A stretch of 64,000 nucleotides of DNA from Mantis religiosa. Lineage: Eukaryota; Arthropoda; Insecta; Mantodea; Mantidae. A program made the position numbers and the translations under genes. Below are positions 46,600 through 57,639 of the stretch, in pieces (position 1 is the first letter of the stretch; each line of letters opens with the position of its first letter). Under the pieces are notes generated by a model. That model had not been told where the DNA came from. It searched no databases and worked only from the letters and a program-made list of their open reading frames with translations. The stretch is from positions 52,325,137-52,389,136 of the forward strand of contig CM060951.1 in NCBI GenBank assembly GCA_030765055.1, read 5' to 3'.

Positions 46600-47220
46600 A
46601 CTCCTATTAGTCCTGGACTCGTAGGGCCAAGGACTCGGACCTCCTTCAACCAGGGAGTTACCTAGATGTCCCGAAAGGGCGCCAGGTGTCCCTGTGGGGC
46701 TTTCCATAGGGCAAGACCTAGAGACAAACAAGTCCTCCCCCCTCCATCTGGTCCTGTGGGCTCAAGACGGGATGGAAGTGAATACGCCACTTACGCGCAC
46801 CAACACCAGAATGGTAAGGCTGAGGATATGACCTCGGTGGTGCCGCCTGGTGATCTAGCGCCCCTTCTACTAGCTATGCTGGCTAGTACGCGGGAATATT
46901 AATGGCTTCCCTCAACCCCGTCCGGAAACGTACCCGATCTCCCACGGTTATCGGGAACCACTGCCCTCTCGAGTCCAACCCAATCCGAACAGCCCCCTAT
47001 CAGGAAGGGGCTCGAATGTTCGGCCCGAGGTTACTCTAGTAACGTCAGAGGTACCACGAGTGCTAGGGGTCCGCAGCACCCGCACCACGGCAGCTGAAGG
47101 GGACGGATCGCCTCCCTACGGGGACCTAGAACAGAAGTACCGGGTCATCGAAAAGCCACTCTACACCTCCCGTGTAATCAAGATTCCCCTAGAGTCGGGG
47201 AATTCCGGTTGCAGCACTGG
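46600..47220 (+). other. GC-rich island of unknown origin
   Basis: About 600 bases, clearly G+C-rich in an AT-rich window, with frequent CpG. Two short open frames (46666-46902 and 47060-47242) have no domain that I recognise. The abrupt edges suggest an inserted repeat, possibly a LINE 5' region, or a CpG-island exon. No polyadenylation signal or target duplication was found. Confidence 0.5.
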
Positions 47221-47391
47221 ATGCCGTGAACTTCAAATATGACATGCATGAAAGTTAATGTAGAAAACTAATATCCAACTAACCTGTTTAAAGAAGACGT
47301 TGAAAATGTCTACCATTTTCTTGAACCCACAGATTTACTCGTTTTAACTTATTTTCAAACTCTGTAATTAATGTCTGCTTTGTTAAAGATG

Positions 47392-48190
47392 TTATGTAAC
47401 ATTCAGCTCAGAATTGTTTTTGGATGGTCCTTGTAGACCGAAGCTATAGCTGCTCCCGAAGGAAAAATAATTGGTAGGGGTAATATTAGGAGACGACAGA
47501 GGCCAAAGACCTTGGTAATTAGCTTTTCCCCAAAGTTCCACTAACAGTCCCATAGATTTATGTGATTTATGAGGAGTGGCGTTATGTTGTTGAAAAAATG
47601 CACTGTTCATTTCATCTTCACTTAGCTGTGAAATAAATGGAAAAGGAATATCCGAGCAATAATGAATGAATTAGCTGAGGTGTCGAAAAACTTTGGCCCA
47701 GTAGTTCGAAAGCGAGACATTGGATACCAGTTTTCTCTGATGTAAAGGGGTTTTCAGTAGACCACATTCGCGTATTTTGTGAATTTATGCATCCTGATTA
47801 GGTGGAACCAAGCTTCATCAATAAAAAATGACCTATCTACCACGTCAATTCCATGATGCAAAATAAACCTCTGGAACCATTTACAATATTGCACTCTTCT
47901 CCCCTGATCAGTCTATTTTAATTCGTGGATGACTGACACTTTATATGGGTATAAACCGAGTTCTTTTTACTGCTTTGTATGTGGAACCATAAGAAATATC
48001 CCATTGTTTAGCCAGCTTGTTGATTTCTGTGGTCTTTTAAGCGTTATATCCGATATATCTGACAGTTTTTCTTCTGTTAGCACACGAGATCTGCGGCTCC
48101 TAGCAGCATGGAACCTGTCTCCCGAAATTTATTATTTATCTCGGTAGTTTTGAATTAGGAAACTTGGTAACGAAACTTCGATTTACTTTC
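47392..48190 (-). pseudogene. Tc1/IS630-type transposase, all catalytic residues decayed but one
   Basis: Minus-strand blocks in order: RSRRSRVLTEEKLSDI, KELGLYPYKVSVIHELK, FFIDEAWFHL (near 47800-47825), then an open 72-codon end with FFQQHNATPHKSHKSMGLLV, QGLWPLSSPNITPTNYF and PSKNNSELNV. Relatives read QQD-x-A-x-xH and SPD-L-x-P-x-D at the second and third sites; here these are QQH and SPN...TN. Only the first Asp (DEAWF) survives. Several stops split the upstream part. Terminal repeats were not located. Confidence 0.72.
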
Positions 48191-48404
48191 TTGTTTATTA
48201 AACATATTTTCCACTAGAAAGACACGCTATTCAGTATAATACATTAGTGTCACCTCAGAAGCTCGTCAGAGACTAAACTAACCAGCATAATAACCCACTA
48301 ACAGCGGTGACTACCTGCTGGAAACAATGTCTGGTTAGGAATTGAATGCGGAAAACTAGGGGTGCCAACGTTTTTTCGAACGGTAGGTTAGCCTCCAGTG
48401 CGGA

Positions 48405-48660
48405 GGGAGCTACTGATGACTTGTTACTTACAGCACAGTAAGTCACCATAAAAGCTATATACCTAATTGTATGTGTGTATACCTAGTGATTTTCGAGGAG
48501 TAATAGAGTCAGTTAGAAAACTTAATGTTATACTGGCATGTTGCTATGGTAGCTCAATGGTAAAGAGCAACCGGCTATGGCATCGAATCTTTCAAACTAT
48601 TTCTATCCAAACCTCGCCCTATACACGGCTAGTGTAGAAGAACATTTAATTACCATTGTG
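48405..48660 (+). repeat. SINE family C, diverged
   Basis: 5' region (TTACAGCACAGTAAGTCACC), internal tRNA-like segment (GTTGCTATGGTAGCTCAATG) with most of the B box deleted, then 3' body (CCCTATACACGGCTAGTGTA). The order agrees with the 63-kb copy. Confidence 0.65.
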
Positions 48661-48696
48661 CATAGAATTTACAAAACTGTTGCTGCATTAAAAGCT

Positions 48697-48740
48697 TGTG
48701 TGTGCGTGTGTGTGCGTGTGTATATGTGTGTGTATGTGAC
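48697..48740 (+). repeat. (GT)n microsatellite
   Basis: Short imperfect GT/GC run just beyond the SINE C copy; it may derive from its tail. Confidence 0.8.
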
Positions 48741-49057
48741 CTGCAGGTATTTTAACTAAACTTTAAAAAAGGAGACAAATCAATCAGCAGAATGTTATGG
48801 ATGCATAAATCTGTCATTTTCAGGGTTTAATTGAAAACTAAAATAATGCGGAAGAAATCAAATCAAATGAATTTATGACGAACGAAAAGGTATTCCAGGT
48901 TTATTATCAAACAGTAGCCATTTTAGAACGTAATAATTCACTTCAAGAAAGCATATGATAACTATCAATTAAATCATGGTTTTAAAGCTTTAGAAGAAGG
49001 GCTAATTTTATTAATCTGAAATATTTATATCCATAATGTAAAAATAAAGTAAATAAC
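48741..49057. other. No gene recognised
   Basis: AT-rich spacer. Confidence 0.55.
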
Positions 49058-49660
49058 ACTGGGCAACAAAAAATAATTTTTGAACGTTTCGAGCACTTCA
49101 TGAGGCAATTCCTACTAATTTTGGGTTGAGAAAAACAAATATGACCATGAAAAATTTTTGTTAGCTCTAGTTTCTATGATATACATAAGGTGGAAGTATT
49201 ACATATTAACCGATTGAGAGAAAAGGATACATTTTAATTACATACATGCTAACAACAATGAAAGTGCATTTGATTTTTTTGGTGCATGCTAAGAGTTCTA
49301 AATTGCTGGAAAAATACTTCGCAGATAGTCGTGTTTGAAGAGAATCATGTGGTGGCCTATTGACTGCGTCGCCTTTTAGGTTGCCTCTTGTGATGGAGTT
49401 CCGCAGAATCCCTATACAAAGACTAACAGTAATCCGCAAGCATTACTTCATTCCAACGGCCCTGATATCTTTCTTCCATAACAGAAATGTCCTGATGGAA
49501 TCTCTCCCCATGTTCATCACTAACAGCTCCACAATATTGGAGGGGTTCGATCCCAGGCGACTGCAAAAGTGAGATTGGTGGTGGACAACATCACTTCATC
49601 TCATGTACCATCAGTGTCACCACCTCCGGTGCCGTATGTAGTAAAAGCGGGCGTTAAACA

Positions 49661-49748
<88 letters not shown>

Positions 49749-50049
49749 CAATATTGGACAATTGGAGAAGAGAGATATTTAGGGACATGTTGCATCCAAG
49801 GTTACGGTGTTTTTGCAGGAGCCTTGTCACCAAATGTTTGTAGTTGTCATCTACGTTATTTTGACAGGTGTGCCAACTTCCCCCAAGAAATTCCCCCAAA
49901 TTTAAGATCTTCACTTTAAAAAATGAAATTTCACTTTATCTTCAAAACAAGAGCTAATCTGTAATTTTTATGGTGATTTTTTAATTCAGTAGATGGAAAT
50001 ACATGTAAATTCCTATTTTTAAGCCCGAAACATTTTCATTGTTGCCCAG
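49058..50049. mobile_element. TIR element, family G (copy 2), with a nested SINE
   Basis: The left end is ACTGGGCAACAAAAAATAAT; the right end on the minus strand is CTGGGCAACAATGAAAATGT. It aligns along its length with 32635-33425 apart from a nested insertion (49542-49747 plus duplicated target). The captured minus-strand frame reads GERFHQDIS and MEERYQGRWNEVMLADYC, then a TAG where copy 1 has Trp. The nested insertion splits HSHLDFF-region coding further upstream. Confidence 0.75.
49542..49747 (+). repeat. SINE family B, 5' truncated, with (CA)n tail and target duplication
   Basis: Starts inside the head at the B box (GGGGTTCGATCCCAGGCGAC), keeps the 3' end (AAAAGCGGGCGTTAAACACT) and runs into about 85 bases of CA. 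It is flanked by the perfect 11-bp repeat ACAATATTGGA (49531-49541 and 49748-49758). The CA array is therefore the tail of the SINE. Confidence 0.9.
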
Positions 50050-51710
50050 CAATCAATAACAACTGAAGTGGTATTAAAGAGGACTACAGAACCAGGGGAT
50101 TTGCTAAGCTTAACAACATTCAACATTGTTATTGAAGTCAACAACAAAATGAATTAGAAATCAAATTAGAAATGGAGAGATGATTATAATGTTTTCTCTT
50201 AGTGATTTAGTTTTTGTCTGAGATAGTGAGAATAAATTACAAAGACCACAATTGAACTTTTGATTGTAGAAGCGCTGGTATGTGAAGTTCTATTAATAAA
50301 ACCAAATCAACAATCACAAATTTAGAACCCGTTAAGTGTAAATTTGGAAATGAAAATAGTGAAATACAAGAAAAATGCTGCTTTTAAATATTTAAGATAT
50401 GTTGGTACATACATAACAAGTTATTTTCACAAGTAAGGGTATCTTATTTCTGGAATGTCAGATTAAAAACAACTACAACCTTAAGTTAAGAATTTATAAA
50501 AGTGGGGTTACAACAATATCCACATCTCATACTAAGGAGTGAAAAAGGCGAAAAGACTAATGGAACTAAAGAAATGAAAAATTTATTTAGAATAGAGGGG
50601 GTGGGAAGAAGGTATTAAGGATAAATCACAATAACTAATAATGTAGAATAGACTAATAAAGAAGAATGGAATTAACATATTTAAAGGTTAGTACTTGATA
50701 GAATTGCATTGATATTTAAAGATTAATTTGCAAAGGGAGGGAGAAGGTCGGGTAGGCCAAGAATATTTGGAGCTATTCATACATTTGAAGAAAAGGCTAA
50801 TAGCCTAATTCAAGAGAAAGAGTAGAATCTGAAACCATTACTTTGGAAATGTTTATGCTGAAGTCCCCCGAGAGGTTTGCATTTATAAGAAAACAGTTTC
50901 CCTTGTCCTTCTTACATATAAATGTGAATCTACGTTTCAAAGATCTACTGAATTTTAAGCTAATGTTTTTAAAATTAGTCCCCCTGTTCGCTTTTAATCT
51001 ATATTGGAAGCTTTTAGTGATATTAAATTGTGCTGAATTGTTGTGTGTCATAAAATGTGTAGCTGCTACATGTTTATTGCATGAAACAAGCTACATATAA
51101 AATTGCCCCCTCGTAACCGGGGCTCAGTACGCCGCCCTGCGGTATCTTTAGTTAGTTAGACCACAGAGAGCGACACAAATTATCCATATCGCAATAAAAC
51201 CGGGGTCAAACGTGCATCAGGTGAAGTATGTGGTCGGGTTCCGACGGGACACAGTTAACCGCTGTTTTGTTGTCAGCCTAATGACCTGCGTTGGGCTACT
51301 ATTGACAAGTACACCCAACATCAGCCGCCATGTGTGTGCAAAAGCACATCGACATATGTTACGTGTCACCGGAGACAGACAACACAGTGATACGTCCAAT
51401 AGCGACTCAAAGCACAGGCACAGTGGCGGAATGGCTCTGGGAAAGCTGTATCTGTAAGTGGTATTCATAGATCATGTGATTCTGCTTGTTCATGCCAGGT
51501 GCTTTCATGAAATCTGGATGATAATATTAATGCGTAAGTACTATTTCAAAATTAATAATTGCTTGTTTGACTAGTTTTATGACTAAGAAAATAATAGTCA
51601 AGGTGTTCCATTAAATTTAAAATATTCTTATTTTTCATCAGCTTTTAAATTGTCCTTATATATAGCTAAATACAACTTCATTGTAAATTGTGAATCTAAC
51701 CTCTGTTTTA
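50050..51710. other. No gene recognised
   Basis: AT-rich to about 51100, then a more G+C-rich stretch (51105-51440) with overlapping ~80-codon frames on both strands. Neither has a known motif. Confidence 0.45.
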
Positions 51711-52850
51711 TATAATTTTGCCCCGCTGACATGTATCACTCCGCGTGCAACTACTTTCCCCCTCACTCTAACTGGTTAATGCTTTCGCGTCATAGGCCAT
51801 AGGCGGTGTCATCCCGTCACATTTAAACCTGCAGTAAACGTCATAATAATTGCCAGGAAGATAGATAAAATCATACAAATAAGAATATGAAGGCATACAA
51901 AAATAATGAAGTTTATAATAAAACTGGGCAAGTTTAAACTGAATGAATGAGCAATGAAACTGGAACAAGTTTATAATGGGAGGCTTTCGGCTTTATCCAC
52001 TGGGATTTTTTAAAACCAACACACATACCTTGAAAAAATGCTTGTCTTTTAGTCTTAGAAGTCGTGTCATGCCATACTTGTCGTGTGTCTTTCATTCACC
52101 CAAGTCTCGTCAAGGTAGTATATTTTGCGACATATCCCGCTACAGTCGAATTGTCCTTAAATAACATCTTCGCCACACAACAGTATCGCCCCTGGAGTGC
52201 TAAGTTTTCCTGTTGTCTCAATTTCCTGATCGCGATATTCCTGCGCATCTAACACACCTGTAAGTTCAGAGCACAGCTGTTCGACTTCTCTCACTTACAA
52301 AGACGGATTCTTCTCTGTGAGTGCATTAAACGCATGCACCCCAATTTTTTCTTCGCCGCTTTGTAAAGGTTTTTCCTTGTGATGCGAAAAACTGGCGGTA
52401 GACTCTGCCATTATACATTTAATAAGTACACGCGCAATAAACGATCAATAAAATATTTTAGCTCTCGCACTCGGCACAACACACCTTCGAATGGTGATAT
52501 ATGACTAATCCAGTTCAAAATAAGATCAGTGATAAAAGGCATATAAACAAATATGTCATCACTACCGCTAAATCACGTGCTGTCGTGCCATGGGCTTGAG
52601 AGCAAAGGAACCCCCTCCTTATTTCGTTTAAGAATTAACATGCATTTCAGATAAATCAACTCTGTTGCGTAATATATTTAATTCAAACAGTTACAAAAAT
52701 ATAAATTTAACAATTCTCTTCCACCATATAAGGATATATCACCAAGTTAAATAACAAATTAATGTTTACCGCACAACAGTCTATACTACAATAGCAGCCA
52801 ATGTGAGGTGATAAGGTCACGTGATTGTTAAGAGATACGGGACAAGTTTA
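51711..52850 (-). mobile_element. IS630/Tc1-type transposon, family K (copy 2)
   Basis: Inverted relative of 40778-42115. Shared landmarks on the minus strand include AACTTGTCCCGTATCTCTTA at the start, TGTAACTGTTTGAATTAAAT, and CATGTCAGCGGGGCAAAATT at the end. Shorter than copy 1 by about 200 bases. Confidence 0.72.
52080..52411 (-). pseudogene. IS630/Tc1-type transposase, N-terminal half (copy 2)
   Basis: From ATG at 52411: MAESTASFSHHKEKPLQSGE, HAFNALTEKNPSL, an in-frame stop, VREVEQLCSELTGV, then CGEDVI and a stop; further on, IYYLDETWVNE near 52095. Same architecture and same missing C-terminus as copy 1, with different nonsense mutations. Confidence 0.68.
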
Positions 52851-54962
52851 TGTGATATACAATAAAATTAAGATAATGATTATAATATTGATAATAATAA
52901 TCATAATAGATAATAAGGAAAAACAGGATGTAACGTTTGGAAACTATTCGCAAATAGACAGTATCTGAAAAACAAACCTTCAAGAAAAGTAGATAAAGGA
53001 AATGAAATGAAAGGAACGATTTAAATAAATGCACCAAAAGTATGTTGTAAGACAATTATTGTAACTAACCATACCAGAAACGCAAGGTTCAATCAAAATG
53101 TGATGTCTGTAGGGCGAAGAAAATAAATATGAGGAGATGTCATTATATTTTTAAAAGCAATGCTTGAGTTGGCTTCACCGAAGAAAATATCGATAGATTA
53201 GCTAAGAAGAAAGATGTAGTGTTGTTTCCGTATTGTGTGAGGTAATATTTATTAGGTAAATCTCCATTGTTGAATTGTTAATGTACTCGGCGTTAACGTT
53301 TAGAACATAGACCATAGAGCCCAGCCTTATACGAAATAAGGGAAGACGGATTTGTCTCCACCTATTGTTCGCGAGCTGTGATGCAGTCATGAAACTCAAA
53401 AGCAAGCCTCCCAAATACTTGGTTATGTAAATGATAGAGGAGGACACACTTCATACACAAAAAGATGAAGTAAAAGTATATGATGACGTCAGTAGCTAAC
53501 GTTAAGAAACAATTACCACACCAAGTAATACCTGGATTTAATCTTCTGCGAGGCAGATAAAATTTAGAACACCAAATGATACTGATTATGGTTTAAAATT
53601 ATAAATTTAAAATTTATTTAGTTAAATACAAAATATGGCTCATTCATAAATAGTTATTGAAAGTTTAAGTCAAGGACGCAGAAAATACTCTTCTTGCAGT
53701 TTTATTGAATAGGTAATTGTTATTATCTTTCAGAATTTCATTGCGTGTGTATTTACTTCGGTTTTGAAACTTTGGAATGTCAGCAATTCTTAAGAAGCAA
53801 ATGTGAAACAGAATTAAATAGCATATAAGGGCTAAGGAATGTTGAATAGTTCAGTAAAACAAAATGTTCCCTGAAATCCAATTTATTATTTTATAGAATA
53901 GCAAATGATATACAGTACAGAACCATGAGAAATTTTGAAGCACGTATTATGTTTATAAGTATAGCTTTTTAAAATTTGCCTTATTATATTTAATAGAATA
54001 TATGGCTCCAAGCCACGCCTAAGATAAAACGGAGGACACCATAATATAAAAAATACCAATAAAAACTTGAAGACTAAGAACGCTACAAATAACACAATCA
54101 TGTTACACCTTGTTTTTCTGTCTGTAGGTAGAATTAAAAAAGTGCGGAAGTTCTAATATGTTGAACTTTGTAGCATTTTATCTCTTCAAAATTGCGCTGC
54201 ACTTAGGCCAGATAGATGCGTCATCTGATTTAAACTCCATGTACATCTAGATGCAGTGCGCAATATCCCTTGTGACTGAGAATAGTGAACTGTTAAATAG
54301 GTTATGCAACAACCTTTATGTTTTAAGGCATATTTGGATAGCCTACTAAAGATTATGGATACAAATATATACCAATTGTAAAGGGGTTCATAAATAAATA
54401 AGAATTTGCCTTTGCCTACTAAATGACTCAAAACTATATGAGTCATTTAATTTTGCTTCTTTCCATACACGTACAGTAGGCAGATAAAAATAATATATCA
54501 GATTTCACTGATGCTGACGTCATCCATAGCCCAAAATAGGTATATTTACCTTGAATAGTATATTTTGAGCACGAAAAATCACATACATGCTAAACTTAAT
54601 ATTTAAGTTTCAGCACTTTTCAACGTGGCTCCAACACGATTTTCAGAATTCCTCCAATGGGTTGGCTCCAATGGTTTAAATTGAGACACTGTCTGATTAA
54701 AAATGTTGTATGAATTCTAAGAAGTATGGCCTCAATTTTTTTGCCAATATTCTGTGTAGTGCTCCGGAATTTGAATGATTTCGGTATAAGTATTAAATTT
54801 AACAGATATACAAAACTTGCTTCAGGAATAATCTATATTTCATTATATCAAAATTCATGTTCAATTCTCATCTGGTACCTTTCACAGACATTCGCTGCTA
54901 TTTAATTTATTTTATCATAACACACACGCACACACATTATATATAATTATAATATTATATAT
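52851..54962. other. No gene recognised
   Basis: AT-rich, with A/T microsatellite-like stretches (52855-52915). Short CA run at 54920-54938. No family shared with the rest of the window. Confidence 0.5.
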
Positions 54963-55449
54963 TGTGACTTTGTGGGTTCCTGAAATTAAAAGTCCAACTG
55001 CACAAACTCAAAATGTTCTTTATTTCCACCGAATTGCAGTTGGAACACTTGCCGATTACATAGAATTACGTAGCACACAAAATTGCAATTCACCAGTTCG
55101 TCTGTCGCAGGTCCACTCTGCACTCGCAATTACGTACAACTCCTCCGATGCACGTACACAGTATTCCAGTTCGTTCTCTCACTCGGCGCTCCTCACGGCT
55201 GCTCGCCAAGAACTGAGTTGAACTCACTCGCCAATTGCAGCCCCTTTTTATAGGAAGATCACTGTTTCTGGAAGTCTCGCGGTTCAGTGAATCATCCTGA
55301 AGGTTTCGGGCGTCAGGAAGGGGAAAGAGGTTTCTCCAACCATCCCCTCGTTAACGCTACAAGATAAATGGGTAGGCGTGGCTGAATGCTTCCCGTCTGG
55401 TCGCTACCTGCCAGCTGGTCCTATCGGGAATTCCGATGTTCGGGTGACA
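54963..55449 (+). mobile_element. Solo LTR of the same gypsy-type family
   Basis: 487 bases, TGTGACTTTGTGGGTTCCTG to TTCGGGTGACA, very similar to 42820-43319 (GCTACAAGATAAATGGGTAG in both). Bounded by ATAT (54959-54962 and 55450-55453), although the surroundings are TA-rich so this duplication alone is weaker evidence. TTTTATAGGAAG near 55244 is the probable TATA region. Confidence 0.8.
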
Positions 55450-56125
55450 ATATATTATATTATAATTATTATATATAATTATAATTATATATATGTTGGT
55501 TTGTGTACGCTTCTAAAATTTAAAAGATTCTGGATTGATTTAGCTCAAATTTTGACACGATATACAACTTGCTTCAAAGATTGTTTTAACCATGTCAGTA
55601 ACATACCTGTGAACGCAAGAAAACAGTTTTTCAACTTCCAAAAAGGGAGACTGAAGACTTCCACACCAACTGTAGCTCTAGCCTATAATTCTATTCTTTT
55701 GTTCTCCAAGAGAAATTTGCCTTAGATAGTGTTTTGTTATAGTTACTTTTCGTAACTTGGTATAGAAAGATAAAAAAAGGTTTACAAATAGACATCCTCT
55801 CATTTTAATATATTAATAACCGCAATCTGACTTAAATATTCACCTTAATCAAAGAGCTCCTGTATGATGGTATAGTGATAGAATGGCGCCGTTCGCCAAA
55901 TCATAAGTAGAGGTTATGTTTTGTATGGAATATGGAGAGACAAACATTCTTTTATAATTATTATTATTATTTTTACAACTTTTTAATACTGTGTGTCCCA
56001 TGTTTTACTTTTTATTTGTTCCCCGCCTTTAACTCCAGTGGTCATATCGGCGGCCGTTCTCCTTTGGAACATACCGAAGATGTTAAATAGTATATAGCTG
56101 TCTATCAATTTTATACAATCCAGCA
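55450..56125. other. No gene recognised
   Basis: AT-rich spacer between the LTR and the Helitron fragment. Confidence 0.5.
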
Positions 56126-56686
56126 TTCAAATTGAGGAGATTTATATATGTTAATTATCCATTGGAGCTGTTGGACTCTCATGATCAGCCAGAAATGCCA
56201 CCACGCATATTAAAATTGAAAATAGGTGTTAATCATCCAAAACTTTGTAGCGGCACGCGGCTCGCATTTAAATTGATGAACAACGTAGTGGAAGCCACGA
56301 TATTAACAGGGCCTTTTGAAGGCGAAGATGTCTTCATTCTTAGAATTCCCATGATCTCGACTCATACACATTTTAATTTTAAAATATTGCAATTCCAAAA
56401 TCAATTATCGTCTGCAGTCACAATCATTAAAACTCAAGATCAATGTTTAGAATTGTGTTGTTTAGATTTAGGTAAAGATTGCTTCTCATATGGACAATTT
56501 TATGTTAGTTGTCCCCATGTCGGCACACTAGATAGTAGTTACAACTACGTAAACAACAGAGAAACAAAAAGTATTGTATATCAACAAGTATGGCAAAATT
56601 AAACTTTTTTGAAACTTGTTTTGTTCCTCATTTCTCATCCATGCAACCAGAATGTATCACAGCAAAGCTTGACAGGATATAGCTAG
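56126..56686 (+). mobile_element. Helitron 3' end
   Basis: Coding sequence for the helicase C-terminus is followed by about 85 bases ending in CTAG before T (56683-56687), the CTRR-T 3' signature of Helitrons, which insert between A and T. The usual hairpin before it is degraded. The rest of the element, with the Rep domain and 5' end, is not in the window. Confidence 0.65.
56132..56602 (+). pseudogene. Helitron PIF1-type helicase C-terminus
   Basis: 156 codons without interruption. NYPLELLDSHDQPEMPPRIL begins the Helitron-helicase block, then LKLKIGVNHPKLCSGTRLAF, NNVVEATILTGPFEGEDVFI and CFSYGQFYVSCPHVG. The last corresponds to the helicase motif V/VI region, usually GQxYVAxSRV; here the motif VI Arg is replaced (CPHVG for C-SRVG), and a few residues are missing between GV and PKLC. 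Walker A and B lie upstream and are absent. The open length is notable, but missing motifs make activity unlikely. Confidence 0.75.
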
Positions 56687-57600
56687 TATTTTACAGTCAA
56701 CTCTTTGGAATGTTAAATCATCATTCCTATGTTTGACGCCAGCAGGTGCAAAAGTATGAACTACCAAAGCCAGCGCGTAGTCACTCGCTTTTTAAATATT
56801 TATTTATAATGAAATGTTAGATATTTCTGAGTACGTTTTAAAGCACTTTCCTGAGTAAGAGGAAGTAGTTTTTGAAATAAGTTTCATATCACTTTGTAGA
56901 ACATAGATAAGAACAAATAAGCTATATGAATATAAGAAAAGATGCATCACATATGACTATTATCTCCATTTGTGTAATTAAATTTACTTTAATATGTTTT
57001 GTATTGCAGTACAGATAACATTAATTATAAACGTAATATATGGCTTTCCTCTACCAAAAATAAGAGCGAAAATTACTAAAGTAATGATGCCAGAGCGGCA
57101 CTCCCTTCAACAGTCCAGAGGCGATGGCAGAGCAATTAGCTTACATAAACAAACTCGCGGTAAATGAAGTGTCCTGTAAATGTAACATCCTCACCATTAT
57201 ATTCAGGTGAGGCAGCTGACCCACGCTGAGTTCTGACGTCGGAGCACAAATGGGTTACAACTCTGCTTGTTTGACCTACACATTGATGCAGTTGATTCTG
57301 CTTCGCGAAGATCCTGCGCCAATTTGAAGCAGGGCGTTGTGTTACCTAATCTCGAACAGAGTCCTGTCTCAGAGTATGCGAGGGTGTGTAATAAAAATAA
57401 GGATGGCACTGGAATCGAAGTTTGAAATGTTAAATATTTTTAAGTGAAAGTTTTAAGTAGCATAAATGTAACCTTTTTTAAGTGGACACCAATTTTTTGC
57501 TTGTAATGGTGGTTACATCATGCACTCAATTTAACCCCCAGTATGTCTGGAGGACACACCTGTCTTTGGTTAATGGGTCCATCGGAACCTGGCCGGGAGG
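56687..57600. other. No gene recognised
   Basis: AT-rich, with a G+C-richer patch at 57090-57380. No motif. Confidence 0.5.
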
Positions 57601-57639
57601 CTTTTCTCACAATGAAAAAAATATATATATATAATAAAA

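Noticed and set aside
49569..49919. 116-codon frame with a His/Thr run
   Set aside because: Crosses the SINE B and its CA tail inside family G.
55378..55725. 115-codon frame
   Set aside because: Starts inside the solo LTR and runs into AT-rich DNA with no motif.
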